A stretch of DNA of 64,000 nt from Candidatus Poribacteria bacterium. Its GTDB lineage: Bacteria; Poribacteria; WGA-4E; WGA-3G. Made by a program: the position numbers and the translations under genes. The notes under the pieces were generated by a model. It had not been told where the DNA came from and made no database searches. It worked only from the letters and a program-made list of their open reading frames with translations. The stretch lies in assembly GCA_028821605.1 (NCBI GenBank), contig JAPPFM010000050.1:181092-245091 (forward strand), written 5' to 3'. Below, piece after piece: positions 7,768 through 15,515 of this stretch. Every line of letters starts with the position of its first letter. Within the stretch, counting starts at the first letter, position 1.

Positions 7768-10764
7768 CTATTTTTCTGCAAGCGAGATGTGAAATATCCC
7801 GCGATCTTTGATAGCACTATACAACTTATCGTTAATGACAGCAAGAGCAGCAGTCTCACCGAGTACTTCCGAAGAAACTTGTTTCCATTGATTACCGGTA
7901 TCCAAGCGATAGATGCCAACATTGCCAGCACCATAGATCGTGGTACCATCCACAGCGAATCTGTCTATAATGGGACGCGTCCCCGCACTATCGGTTAGCA
8001 CGCGCCAGTGTGCGCCAGTTTCCGAACTCAACACACCTTCGTCTGTTGCGACATAAACTGTTGAATCAGCAAAGATTATCTCCGTGAAATGGGTAAAGTG
8101 AAACGGTAGGCTTGGTGTAACATCTCTCCAGCTGCTCCCGCTATCAAACGACTGAAACAGCTTACCATCGCGTTTCCCGACGTAGATAGTTTCTCCCGAA
8201 ACCGCTAATTTGAGATCCTGGCTGTCGTTGTTATAAGACTCTTGGCTCATGTCTGTTAGTCCTGTGCTTATCCACTCCGGGGCACCAAGTCTCCACTTAA
8301 AAAGCGTACGTCTGTGCTCAGCGTAGAACACATCGTTACAGACTACGATCATTCTGGTTTTCCCGTCCTTCCCACGTATAGGAGGTGGAAGGATTGATAC
8401 GACTGCGTGATGTTCTTTTTCAGAACCCTCAGATAAGTGAGTCTTTTTCGCTGCCTCGCTATCTGCTCGTAATTTACGAGATAATGCTTTATCATCAGAA
8501 GCCGGTATGCTTTGAACGGGACTGCGTATATTGCCATCTATAGATACGCGAGAAATTTGCAAATTGTTAGTTTCAGGTGAGATAAGATAAAGATTATTGT
8601 CATCAACTACCAATTCTGAATTAAAGGAGTGGGAGATACGCGCGCTTTCCGGTTTTGATGATTCGGTCGTAATTGTAGTCACCTGCCCAGTAAACCTCTG
8701 GGTAATTGAGATCTTTTTCCAAGACGCACCTTCGTCAGTTGATTGATATACCGCATAACCATTATGTGCGTATAATCTATCGTTGAACGTAACTAAATCC
8801 TTCAACCTTGTCCCCGCCATCCCATCTATAAGTAACTGCCACGATTTTCCGCCATCAGTTGTGCGACGAATCCCAAACGGACTAACTTTGTAAAACGTCG
8901 TCTCGCTTACAGCCACAACTGGAAGACTATCGATCATGAACAGATTCCCATCTCCTGAAAGCTCTGTCCAGGTTTGTCCGTTATCTGTTGAACGATGGCG
9001 GCGGCTGGCAGTTGACGCGAAGAGCACTTCACCAATAGCCAAAATCTTCATGCCAGATGGTATGTATCGATCGTAAGATTTATAACTGGGTGTTATTTCC
9101 GTCCATGATGCTCCTAAGTTAGCCGAATGGAAAATTTTGAGGGTATGCGACTCATTTCTTGGCACTTCTTGTTCTACCGTTATTGGCGTGAATCCCAACA
9201 GATCGGGTCCTGTCCCAATATAGAGATTATTCTCAGACACCGCCAAGGAGTAAATGGCTCTTGATGTCTCCACCGGCAACTTTTTCCAAGTGCCTGAATC
9301 GAGACGATAGAGACCGCGCCCTGTACCAGCAAACACTGTTGTCCCAACAGTAGCCACTGCAGAAATACTGTCACCTGTCAATCCATCGTTAAAAGGACTC
9401 CATTGTGCCCCACTGTCTGTAGATTGAAAAATCCCTTCATCCCTAAGCGCAAGATACATCACGGAACGTGCTTTCGGGCTGCGCGTTTGTGCTTCATCCG
9501 TGATGATGAAACCAACAGCGTGTCCCTTTGGTCTGGGACCAATCGTCCTCCATGTTTCACCGCCATTATCCGAAGTAAATATTTCATCGGTGGATACTAT
9601 GTAAAGGGTCCCCCTATGCTCTGCCATCGGCATTAGCGATGGACCAATTGGAATCTCCGTGTTGATGTGTGTCCACGCCGTCGCATCTGCTCCTAATTTG
9701 TATATTCCTGTCGGAGCAACAGCATAGACGTTCCCTTCAGATGTAGCGAAGATATCGCGGACCTGTCCCCCTGGTGGTGCGATGCCCTGCGTCCACTGCG
9801 AAGTGGAAAACTTGGCGGAGTCCTCCAATGTAGCAGATGTTGCGGTAGTTGTAGAGATCTGTGTGCCAGTTCCGCTGCTTTTACCTGCAGCAGCCTGTCC
9901 AACTCGGTTTCGCACAGCTGGTTTCACCGCAATATCGAGAATGATAGGTGTATCGATAATTTCAATGGTAGGTTCGGATTGTGCTTCAAAACTGTATGGC
10001 TTCTGAAAACGCGCAAGGTATTGGTTGCTCGCACCGAGCAACAGTATAACTAAAACGACAGCAGTTCCAAAAGCCGCCCACGGTAACAAAGGTTTACCAA
10101 CCGGAGGCGATATCGGTTTCATATTAGCCACTTCCTGCATGATACGCTCAGTTACTTGAGCAGGGAATGGGATGCTCCCAAGTGTTTCGCGAACCAAAAG
10201 TTCTTCCTGCTGTTCCTGTAAACGCTCGCGTCCTCGGCGAAGTCGACTCTTAATCGTATTCACCGATACCCCTAAGAGTTTCCCAATCTCCTTCGCCGTC
10301 ATCTCTCCGAGATAGTGGAGCGTTACCACTGTGCGCTCACTCTCCGGCAGTTTTGCCAGAAGTTTTTTGACGAGTTCATGGCGATGTTCGGTGCTCTCTG
10401 TCAGTCGTTGTTCCGATACGTAATGTGTGTAAGAAGATTCTTCGATTTCTTCCACAGGCGTGTCCTCCAACGATTGCATCACAGATTTGCTCTTTATGTT
10501 CTTTTGAAGCCATTTAAGGCAGAGTCGATTGGCGATGACATACATCCATCCGGAGAACTGCTTCGGATTCCTGAGCTGCGCAAGATTCTTATATACTTGA
10601 AGGAAAGTATCTTGCGTAATCTCTTCGGCAACGTGAAAATCGCCAACTTTTCGCCACGCAAGCGCGTGAATACCTTTCTGGTGCTTTTGAACTAAGGCAT
10701 TAAACGCTGCGTCATCACCGGACAAGATTTTACGAATCAGTTGAACATCGTCTTTTGTTTTCAT
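7768..10764 (-). CDS. ECF sigma factor fused by one TM helix to an Asp-box propeller
   Basis: A 998-residue protein in three parts. Residues 6-90 are sigma region 2 (EEITQDTFLQVYKNL, FSGWMYVIANR) and 131-185 are sigma region 4 (LPESERTVVTLHYLGEMTAKEI, then TIKSRLRRGRERL). Residues about 228-246 are one hydrophobic helix. The remaining 730 residues form an exported-looking propeller with many Asp-box repeats (STDNGQTW, TTDGGKSW, SFDSGSSW). The helix should place the propeller outside the cytoplasm and the sigma domain inside. No anti-sigma gene is adjacent. ATG 10764 is seven bases after GGAG and matches the start of the 700-aa paralogue; the frame runs on to 10860 without support. The gene follows a LamG-like secreted protein gene and shares its ECF-like promoter at 11766. 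I infer that it senses an envelope ligand. Confidence 0.85.
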   Translation of the reverse strand: MKTKDDVQLIRKILSGDDAAFNALVQKHQKGIHALAWRKVGDFHVAEEITQDTFLQVYKNLAQLRNPKQFSGWMYVIANRLCLKWLQKNIKSKSVMQSLEDTPVEEIEESSYTHYVSEQRLTESTEHRHELVKKLLAKLPESERTVVTLHYLGEMTAKEIGKLLGVSVNTIKSRLRRGRERLQEQQEELLVRETLGSIPFPAQVTERIMQEVANMKPISPPVGKPLLPWAAFGTAVVLVILLLGASNQYLARFQKPYSFEAQSEPTIEIIDTPIILDIAVKPAVRNRVGQAAAGKSSGTGTQISTTTATSATLEDSAKFSTSQWTQGIAPPGGQVRDIFATSEGNVYAVAPTGIYKLGADATAWTHINTEIPIGPSLMPMAEHRGTLYIVSTDEIFTSDNGGETWRTIGPRPKGHAVGFIITDEAQTRSPKARSVMYLALRDEGIFQSTDSGAQWSPFNDGLTGDSISAVATVGTTVFAGTGRGLYRLDSGTWKKLPVETSRAIYSLAVSENNLYIGTGPDLLGFTPITVEQEVPRNESHTLKIFHSANLGASWTEITPSYKSYDRYIPSGMKILAIGEVLFASTASRRHRSTDNGQTWTELSGDGNLFMIDSLPVVAVSETTFYKVSPFGIRRTTDGGKSWQLLIDGMAGTRLKDLVTFNDRLYAHNGYAVYQSTDEGASWKKISITQRFTGQVTTITTESSKPESARISHSFNSELVVDDNNLYLISPETNNLQISRVSIDGNIRSPVQSIPASDDKALSRKLRADSEAAKKTHLSEGSEKEHHAVVSILPPPIRGKDGKTRMIVVCNDVFYAEHRRTLFKWRLGAPEWISTGLTDMSQESYNNDSQDLKLAVSGETIYVGKRDGKLFQSFDSGSSWRDVTPSLPFHFTHFTEIIFADSTVYVATDEGVLSSETGAHWRVLTDSAGTRPIIDRFAVDGTTIYGAGNVGIYRLDTGNQWKQVSSEVLGETAALAVINDKLYSAIKDRGIFHISLAEK

Positions 10765-10835
10765 CAGCATACTCCGTGATTGATGAATGGATTGAATTAG
10801 CGTTAGTGTGAATTCGACATCTACAGGATATTTCG

Positions 10836-11585
10836 CTAAAACTGCTTCAAGTTTCCCCAAGTGGTCGCAAGTTTTGTTCTCGGTGTTACAGATTTTGGAA
10901 TATCGTCCCCGGTGGTGATGCGAAGGTTATCAAAAAGCACGGAGTAATTTGAGACCCCGAAACCGACTTTACCCTTCGGATAGTCAGGAAACTCGATCCC
11001 ATCTCCAAAATTTTTCGCTTCTAAAATTACGGGTCCGAGAACTTGCTTGCCATTAATCCAAAAAGTTAAGAGTTTTCCATGAACGCTCAACTTCAGGTGA
11101 GACCAACTTTTCACGTCTAAAGAGCGATAAGGTTTCTCTTCATAGTGCAGAAAAGCATTTTGATTGATCAAGCGACCACCAAAACAGCGAGCCATGGATT
11201 CAGGTTCGGGGATCGGTGTGTCCCCAATTGTACAGAGGACTCCCCATGTCTGATCTCTTTTGTCCTGATGAATCCGCGAGGCGATCACAATATGGGCAGG
11301 TCCATGTTTTTGGAGCGGCTTAACGTCAACCTCAATATCGTAATCCTGCCACTCTTCATCCCCGATGACAAATAAACGCGTCACACGCTGATCACCAATT
11401 ATTAAAGACTCAAGTTGCCCGCGAACAATTTTCAAAGAATGGAACCCGTCAGGCCCAATGTTTAATATTTTCAGTTCGTGCCACTGGTCTATAATATCTC
11501 TATCATCAAAAGTTTCCAGCAACACCTCTGCCCCTGCGGAACAGGTTAGGATAAATATGCCCAATCCAATGCTTAAGGCTTTCAT
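10836..11585 (-). CDS. Secreted LamG/DUF1080-like lectin-fold protein
   Basis: A 249-residue protein with a signal peptide (MKALSIGLGIFILTCSAGA) followed by a concanavalin-like beta-sandwich of the kind found in DUF1080 and LamG proteins: FDDRDIIDQWHE near the start, WSHLKLSVHGKLLTFWINGKQV in the middle, and GKVGFGVSNYSVLFDNLRI near the end. Such domains bind or cleave glycans; no catalytic residue can be assigned. It ends KLATTWGNLKQF, which resembles the tail ATTWAEIKKRQ of the LamG protein at 33646. GGAG lies seven bases before ATG 11585. It is the first gene of the operon that continues into the 998-aa sigma-propeller fusion, 71 bases downstream. Confidence 0.75.
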   Translation of the reverse strand: MKALSIGLGIFILTCSAGAEVLLETFDDRDIIDQWHELKILNIGPDGFHSLKIVRGQLESLIIGDQRVTRLFVIGDEEWQDYDIEVDVKPLQKHGPAHIVIASRIHQDKRDQTWGVLCTIGDTPIPEPESMARCFGGRLINQNAFLHYEEKPYRSLDVKSWSHLKLSVHGKLLTFWINGKQVLGPVILEAKNFGDGIEFPDYPKGKVGFGVSNYSVLFDNLRITTGDDIPKSVTPRTKLATTWGNLKQF

Positions 11586-11625
11586 GATGTTACTCCATTC
11601 TAATATAATCTTTGTTTTATTTTCA

Positions 11626-11758
11626 ACTCATGTTACTTGAGCTTTTTTATGCAGCCCTCTTTGCTGGCGAGGTTTTAAACCTCGTCCAGCAGTGGGCGGA
11701 CCTTAAGGATTACCAGAAACTTGCGTAAGTCCTACTCATGTTACTCGAGCCCTTTTAT
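11626..11758. mobile_element. 83-bp insertion flanked by 25-bp direct repeats
   Basis: ACTCATGTTACTTGAGC at 11626 and ACTCATGTTACTCGAGC at 11734 begin two 25-bp direct repeats with three mismatches. The 83 bases between them contain the palindrome CGAGGTTTTAAACCTCG and end in GCGTAAGTCCT, the terminal repeat of the AGGACTTACGCA family. It splits the promoter at 11766 from the gene at 11585. The left end does not match the family. Confidence 0.65.
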
Positions 11759-11765
11759 AATTAAA

Positions 11766-11792
11766 GATACTATTTTGAGAGGGAAAGGGTGC
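11766..11792 (-). promoter_or_regulatory. ECF-like promoter P1 of the LamG/sigma-propeller operon
   Basis: On the minus strand GCACCC, 16 bases, GTATC, with TTAATTATAAAAGG after it. The block is almost the same as at 17003-17029 before a permease operon. The spacing suits an ECF sigma factor rather than sigma70. The leader to ATG 11585 is about 170 bases because of the insertion at 11626-11758. Confidence 0.6.
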
Positions 11793-11921
11793 ATAACTTA
11801 CAAAAAAATAACAAAAACTTAAATTTTTATCTCATAGGACTTACAATTAGCCAAACCGCGGTAGTGTTTTAAGCAAGGCTTACGCTAATTCCGCGCTTCT
11901 GGTGTTTGCTTAGACAGCACC

Positions 11922-12223
11922 ATAGGTGTCAATTTTAGAAAAAACGCATCATAGCATCGTAGGTTGGGTTGAGCGGAGCCGAGAAAACTGATACGGATAC
12001 ACCAACCACTTTTACCACTCTACACCGTTCTATCAATCAAGGAGATAGCGAAACCCAACGCAAACTACCACCATGTTTGTAGTAAAGAACGTTGGGTTTC
12101 GCTGGGTTTCTCTACGCCTATGAGGGTATATCAGGTGTGATGTATTTTGAAATATCTACCTTCGATTTCCAACACCGCTCAACCCAACCTACGAGAGCAC
12201 GGAAAACCTAAATTGACACCTAT
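11922..12223. mobile_element. Element with ATAGGTGTCAATTTTAG ends (copy 1), carrying a nested repeat
   Basis: A 302-bp element starts ATAGGTGTCAATTTTAG and ends CTAAATTGACACCTAT. It is flanked by 20-bp imperfect direct repeats (11901-11920 and 12224-12243, 18 of 20 the same, core GTTTGCTTAGAC). A different element with CGTAGGTTGGGTT ends sits inside. The rest of the 11586-12317 gap shows a partial AGGACTTAC end near 11838 and no gene. Confidence 0.75.
11958..12193. repeat. Palindromic element with CGTAGGTTGGGTT ends (copy 2)
   Basis: A 236-bp copy of the element at 2464-2696, nested in the element above. Ends are CGTAGGTTGGGTTGAGCGG and CCGCTCAACCCAACCTACG in inverted orientation, and the inner pair GCGAAACCCAAC / GTTGGGTTTCGC is also present. 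It is non-coding. Confidence 0.8.
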
Positions 12224-12317
12224 GGGGTTTGCTTAGACGGCACATAGAGAAGCATGTGGCGCGTAAGCCTCACAATATCAATGAAACAGAATAGCCAAAA
12301 GGGTCTATCACTTTGTC

Positions 12318-12885
12318 CTATAGAGAAGCGGACGAAGACCTCACCTTGGCGCGTTCGATTTGTTCCTTACTGCGTTCAATCTCCGCTTTGGTGCGTTCAA
12401 TTAATTTCTACCAGCTTGTCGATGTAAGCCGCTTTATACGTTTCCCAGTCATCTGTCGGTGGAATATCAAGAACTCCTGACTGCCACAGATTCGGATTGT
12501 CTTCCAGCAATGCCAAAGCATGCCGATGTAACAGGGTGGACGCATACTCGTAGAAGTTTCCTATGATGATGCCTCTCTCCAAAAGCAGCTGAAGCCACTC
12601 TGCTCGTGGATACCTTGCATCTATCTCACTTATTGTGAGGTTACTGCTATAACTTTCAGTTTCTATACCGGTGCCCTTGCGCGATACGCTTACTTCGGTT
12701 TTTGCGTGTCCCCTATTGTAATCCGCATCTAACTCCTTCATCAGTTCTTGGGCATTTTGGGAACCGATATATTTCTTGTCACTGGACCGCATACTCGGTG
12801 ATATAATTTCAAGTTCAGTGGTTGTCATTGAAGATGTACCGGATACCGAACGTACACAGAACCGCATACTCAAAGTACTTTCCAT
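12318..12885 (-). pseudogene. Frameshifted second copy of the coiled-coil protein gene
   Basis: The open frame (12397-12885, 162 aa) matches the gene at 14475-15368 in its middle domain: QNAQELMKELD, YSSNLTISEIDARYPRAEWL, IPPTDDWETYKAAYI. The signal-anchor segment has been replaced by unrelated residues, and the frame stops after KLVEIN. Just past that stop, in the next frame, the sequence reads IERTKAEIERSKEQIERAK, the same coiled-coil repeat as the intact copy, and then stops at 12318. So the copy has lost its export signal and has a frameshift of one base. AAGGAG nine bases before ATG 12885 remains. A short product could still be made. Confidence 0.75.
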
Positions 12886-13032
12886 TCTTAGTATCTCCTT
12901 TTAATTCAGAGGCGTTATGTTGCCTCGTGTTTGAAGTCTAACCTTTGAACAATATGCGTCTATATTTTTAAGACGCTTTTTAAATGTTACCGGTAATTCG
13001 ACTATCATTAACATACTGAGTCGGACTTGGCA

Positions 13033-14451
13033 TCAAATATCGGAACGGAAGAATTTCAGAAATGCCACGGTCGTCAATACCACAGCAAAGAAGCAAAGCA
13101 GCAGCACATCTACCGCCGATTGACGGAATGTCTCTCCTAAGGTTGGGGTTTCTAAAGATGAGGGCTGCCTGATTTTGACGATGTCTCTCTCTGGGTGGAA
13201 CGTTCTCATGTTAGCATGATCTACAATTTTACTGAACACATCCGTATGAAGCGCATCATAGTAACGCTCACCTGCTTGAAAGTAGGCATTTCTCTTTCGT
13301 TTTCCAGTTTGTGTTAAATTTGTAGCGAGATAGGTTAGAGAGGATGTCGGTGTGATTCGTGAAAGCGTTTCACCGACCTGCTCTTGACGCTTTTTTTCAC
13401 GCTGATAGTTTCGATCTATTTCATCAGTGTGCTCTCTGAATTTCTGCCGAAATTCCTCTTCGAGAGGTTTCATCTGTTCATCCACCTCGTCTCCGCTTGC
13501 GAACTTTTCTTCTAAGGAAGGTTGTGGACGATCCTTCCAGACTTCTTTGTGTATTTCCCTTTTTTTCTCTTCAAGTTCTGCGTTGAAATTCTCACGGAGA
13601 GCCGTCTTTTCCAGATAGACACTCTGTGATGTTCGCGTTGGCGCGATAAATTTCGCTGCGATAAATCCGACGCGCGGCGTAATCAGCACGGCAAATACCC
13701 AAACCGTAAAGGCGACGATGAGTGCAGTCTTGGAATTATCTAAGTAGGTTGAAATGACTGTCCCTACCGCAAAGAAGACCGCAATATAGAGCAGCGAGGC
13801 GAGAGTTAGACTGAACACACGTGGAAAAATTTCGGGTTCACCGAGAGGAAAACCTTGCCAAACAAGCACCAATAAGCCGAATAGGAGGGACACCAAAAAC
13901 GGCACCACGAACACTATATATCCGCCAATTAATTTACTCCACAGAAATAGGTCACGCGGCAGAGAATTCGCTAAGGTGATCCGAAGGGTGCCCGCTTCTC
14001 GCTCGCCGGCAACTGCATCAAAGGTAAACAGAAGCGCGAGCAAGCTGAAAACAGTGCCTACCAGAAAAAGAAAGTCGAGATGTCCCAAAAGATAGGAAAG
14101 GGAATCCGAAACCAAAGCTGGAGCTCCTTGAATAATCCCATTACGGGTCATGCCAAGGTAACTTGGCAACGCGTCTCCTAATCCATTTGCAAACACACTC
14201 AAAGGTGTCGGTTTGAGAAAGAGTTTGGAAATCTCAAGTTCCGGTTCCAGCGGCATCTGCGGATTTACTGTCTTCTCTTCAATATTTGCCAGTTTAACGG
14301 CTTCTTGATAGTCTACTAAGTTTTGGCGATAGTTTCGATAGTTAATAGAAAGGGTAAGCGGGATTAGTAGGAGACACATCAACAAGAGCGCGACAAACCG
14401 AACGCTCAGAATGTGCTGCATAATCTCTTTTTGAATCATAGTCATTAACAT
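13033..14451 (-). CDS. ABC-2 type transporter permease (copy 2 of tandem pair)
   Basis: A 472-residue membrane protein of the ABC-2 permease type, with one N-terminal transmembrane segment, a long external loop, five or more helices in the middle (around VGTVFSLLALLFTFD to LITPRVGF), a charged cytoplasmic or external coil, and a last helix before the terminus KFFRSDI. AGEREAGTLRITLANS is the motif typical of the GldF/NosY-like branch. It is about 75-80% identical by eye to the protein at 15516-16916. No ATPase gene is adjacent. It starts 23 bases after the coiled-coil gene at 14475. The transported material is unknown. Confidence 0.85.
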   Translation of the reverse strand: MLMTMIQKEIMQHILSVRFVALLLMCLLLIPLTLSINYRNYRQNLVDYQEAVKLANIEEKTVNPQMPLEPELEISKLFLKPTPLSVFANGLGDALPSYLGMTRNGIIQGAPALVSDSLSYLLGHLDFLFLVGTVFSLLALLFTFDAVAGEREAGTLRITLANSLPRDLFLWSKLIGGYIVFVVPFLVSLLFGLLVLVWQGFPLGEPEIFPRVFSLTLASLLYIAVFFAVGTVISTYLDNSKTALIVAFTVWVFAVLITPRVGFIAAKFIAPTRTSQSVYLEKTALRENFNAELEEKKREIHKEVWKDRPQPSLEEKFASGDEVDEQMKPLEEEFRQKFREHTDEIDRNYQREKKRQEQVGETLSRITPTSSLTYLATNLTQTGKRKRNAYFQAGERYYDALHTDVFSKIVDHANMRTFHPERDIVKIRQPSSLETPTLGETFRQSAVDVLLLCFFAVVLTTVAFLKFFRSDI

Positions 14452-14474
14452 ATTGAACTCCCTTTAATTTTATT

Positions 14475-15368
14475 CTAATTTGGCTCGTCAGGAGGAAGTG
14501 GTTCCTGAGGATGCATCGGTTCTTCGGGGCGTTCTAAAGCCTCTTGTACGCGCGCAATCTGTTTCCTTGCGTGCTCAAGTTGCTTCCTAACATGCTCAAG
14601 CTGCTGTGAATTCAACGCTTTCTGGGCACCTCTGACCTGCTCTATGCTATGTTCAAGTTGAACTATAGCGCGTGCAATTGATTCTTTACTACGTTCAATC
14701 TGCGCTTTAGCACGTTCAACTATTTTCTTACTACGTTCAATCTGTTTTGCAGCTGCCCGGATCTTGGTGTGCTTACTTACCAACTTATTGATGTAAGCGG
14801 CTTTATAAGTTTCCCAATCATCTGTTGGTGGAATACCGCGAAACCCTGCCTCATACAAATCCGGATTGTCTTCCAAGAGTACCAAAAGGTAACGCTTTGA
14901 TAGCAAGGACGCATACTCGTCGGAGTTATCTATAGTGATGCCTTTATCCAAAAGCAGCTGAAGCCATTCCGCCCGTGGATATCTCGCATCTATCTCACTT
15001 ATTGTGAGGTCGCTGCTATAAGTCGTAGTTTTTGGCCGTTCTAATATCTCCCCGTTGCGAATCACTAAGCTGCCATCGGATATAATCACTTTGGTCTCTG
15101 GTAGCTTCTTTGACAGTCCCTTATTGTAATCCACATCTAACGCTTTCATTAATTCCTGCGCGTTTTGAGGACCGGTATACCTTTTATAACTGGATGGCAC
15201 TGTCGAAGTGAATTCAATGGATTTACTTTTTACGCGTGTATTCGACGATTCAGTTTCGGAACTTTGTGTATATGCATAGGTGCCTCCCCACAAAAGGATG
15301 GCAAATCCTAAAGTTGCGAAGAATGGAAGTCTTGCCAGAGTTTCTCCCCAGTGAAAAATGCGTTTCAT
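14475..15368 (-). CDS. Signal-anchored coiled-coil protein between permeases
   Basis: A 297-residue protein of no family I recognise. It has a hydrophobic N-terminal segment (LARLPFFATLGFAILLWGG) that is a signal peptide or anchor, a conserved middle region (NAQELMKALDVDYNKG, LTISEIDARYPRAEWLQLLL, PPTDDWETYKAAYINKL), then about 100 residues of charged repeats of the form IERSKE/IERAKA and LEHARKQ, which should form a coiled coil, and a proline-rich end. ATG 15368 fits the GGAG spacing better than 15377. It lies between two similar ABC-2 permease genes and may be an extracytoplasmic partner. A damaged copy follows at 12318-12885. Confidence 0.75.
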   Translation of the reverse strand: MKRIFHWGETLARLPFFATLGFAILLWGGTYAYTQSSETESSNTRVKSKSIEFTSTVPSSYKRYTGPQNAQELMKALDVDYNKGLSKKLPETKVIISDGSLVIRNGEILERPKTTTYSSDLTISEIDARYPRAEWLQLLLDKGITIDNSDEYASLLSKRYLLVLLEDNPDLYEAGFRGIPPTDDWETYKAAYINKLVSKHTKIRAAAKQIERSKKIVERAKAQIERSKESIARAIVQLEHSIEQVRGAQKALNSQQLEHVRKQLEHARKQIARVQEALERPEEPMHPQEPLPPDEPN

Positions 15369-15515
15369 TTTTAGCATCTCCTTTTAATTCAGAGGCATTG
15401 TGTTGCCCCATGTTTCAAGTCTAACCTTTGGACAATATGCGTCTATATTCTCAAGACGCGTTTTAAACGTTGCCAGTAATTCGGCTATCATTAACATACT
15501 GAGTCGGACTTCGCA

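Noticed and set aside
7296..7811. A 171-codon plus-strand frame across the toxin-antitoxin promoter
   Set aside because: It runs opposite the antitoxin gene and over its promoter, and has no ribosome site or family.
10765..10860. Extension of the 998-aa sigma fusion by 32 codons
   Set aside because: The inner ATG has the better ribosome site and agrees with the start of the paralogue at 24487.
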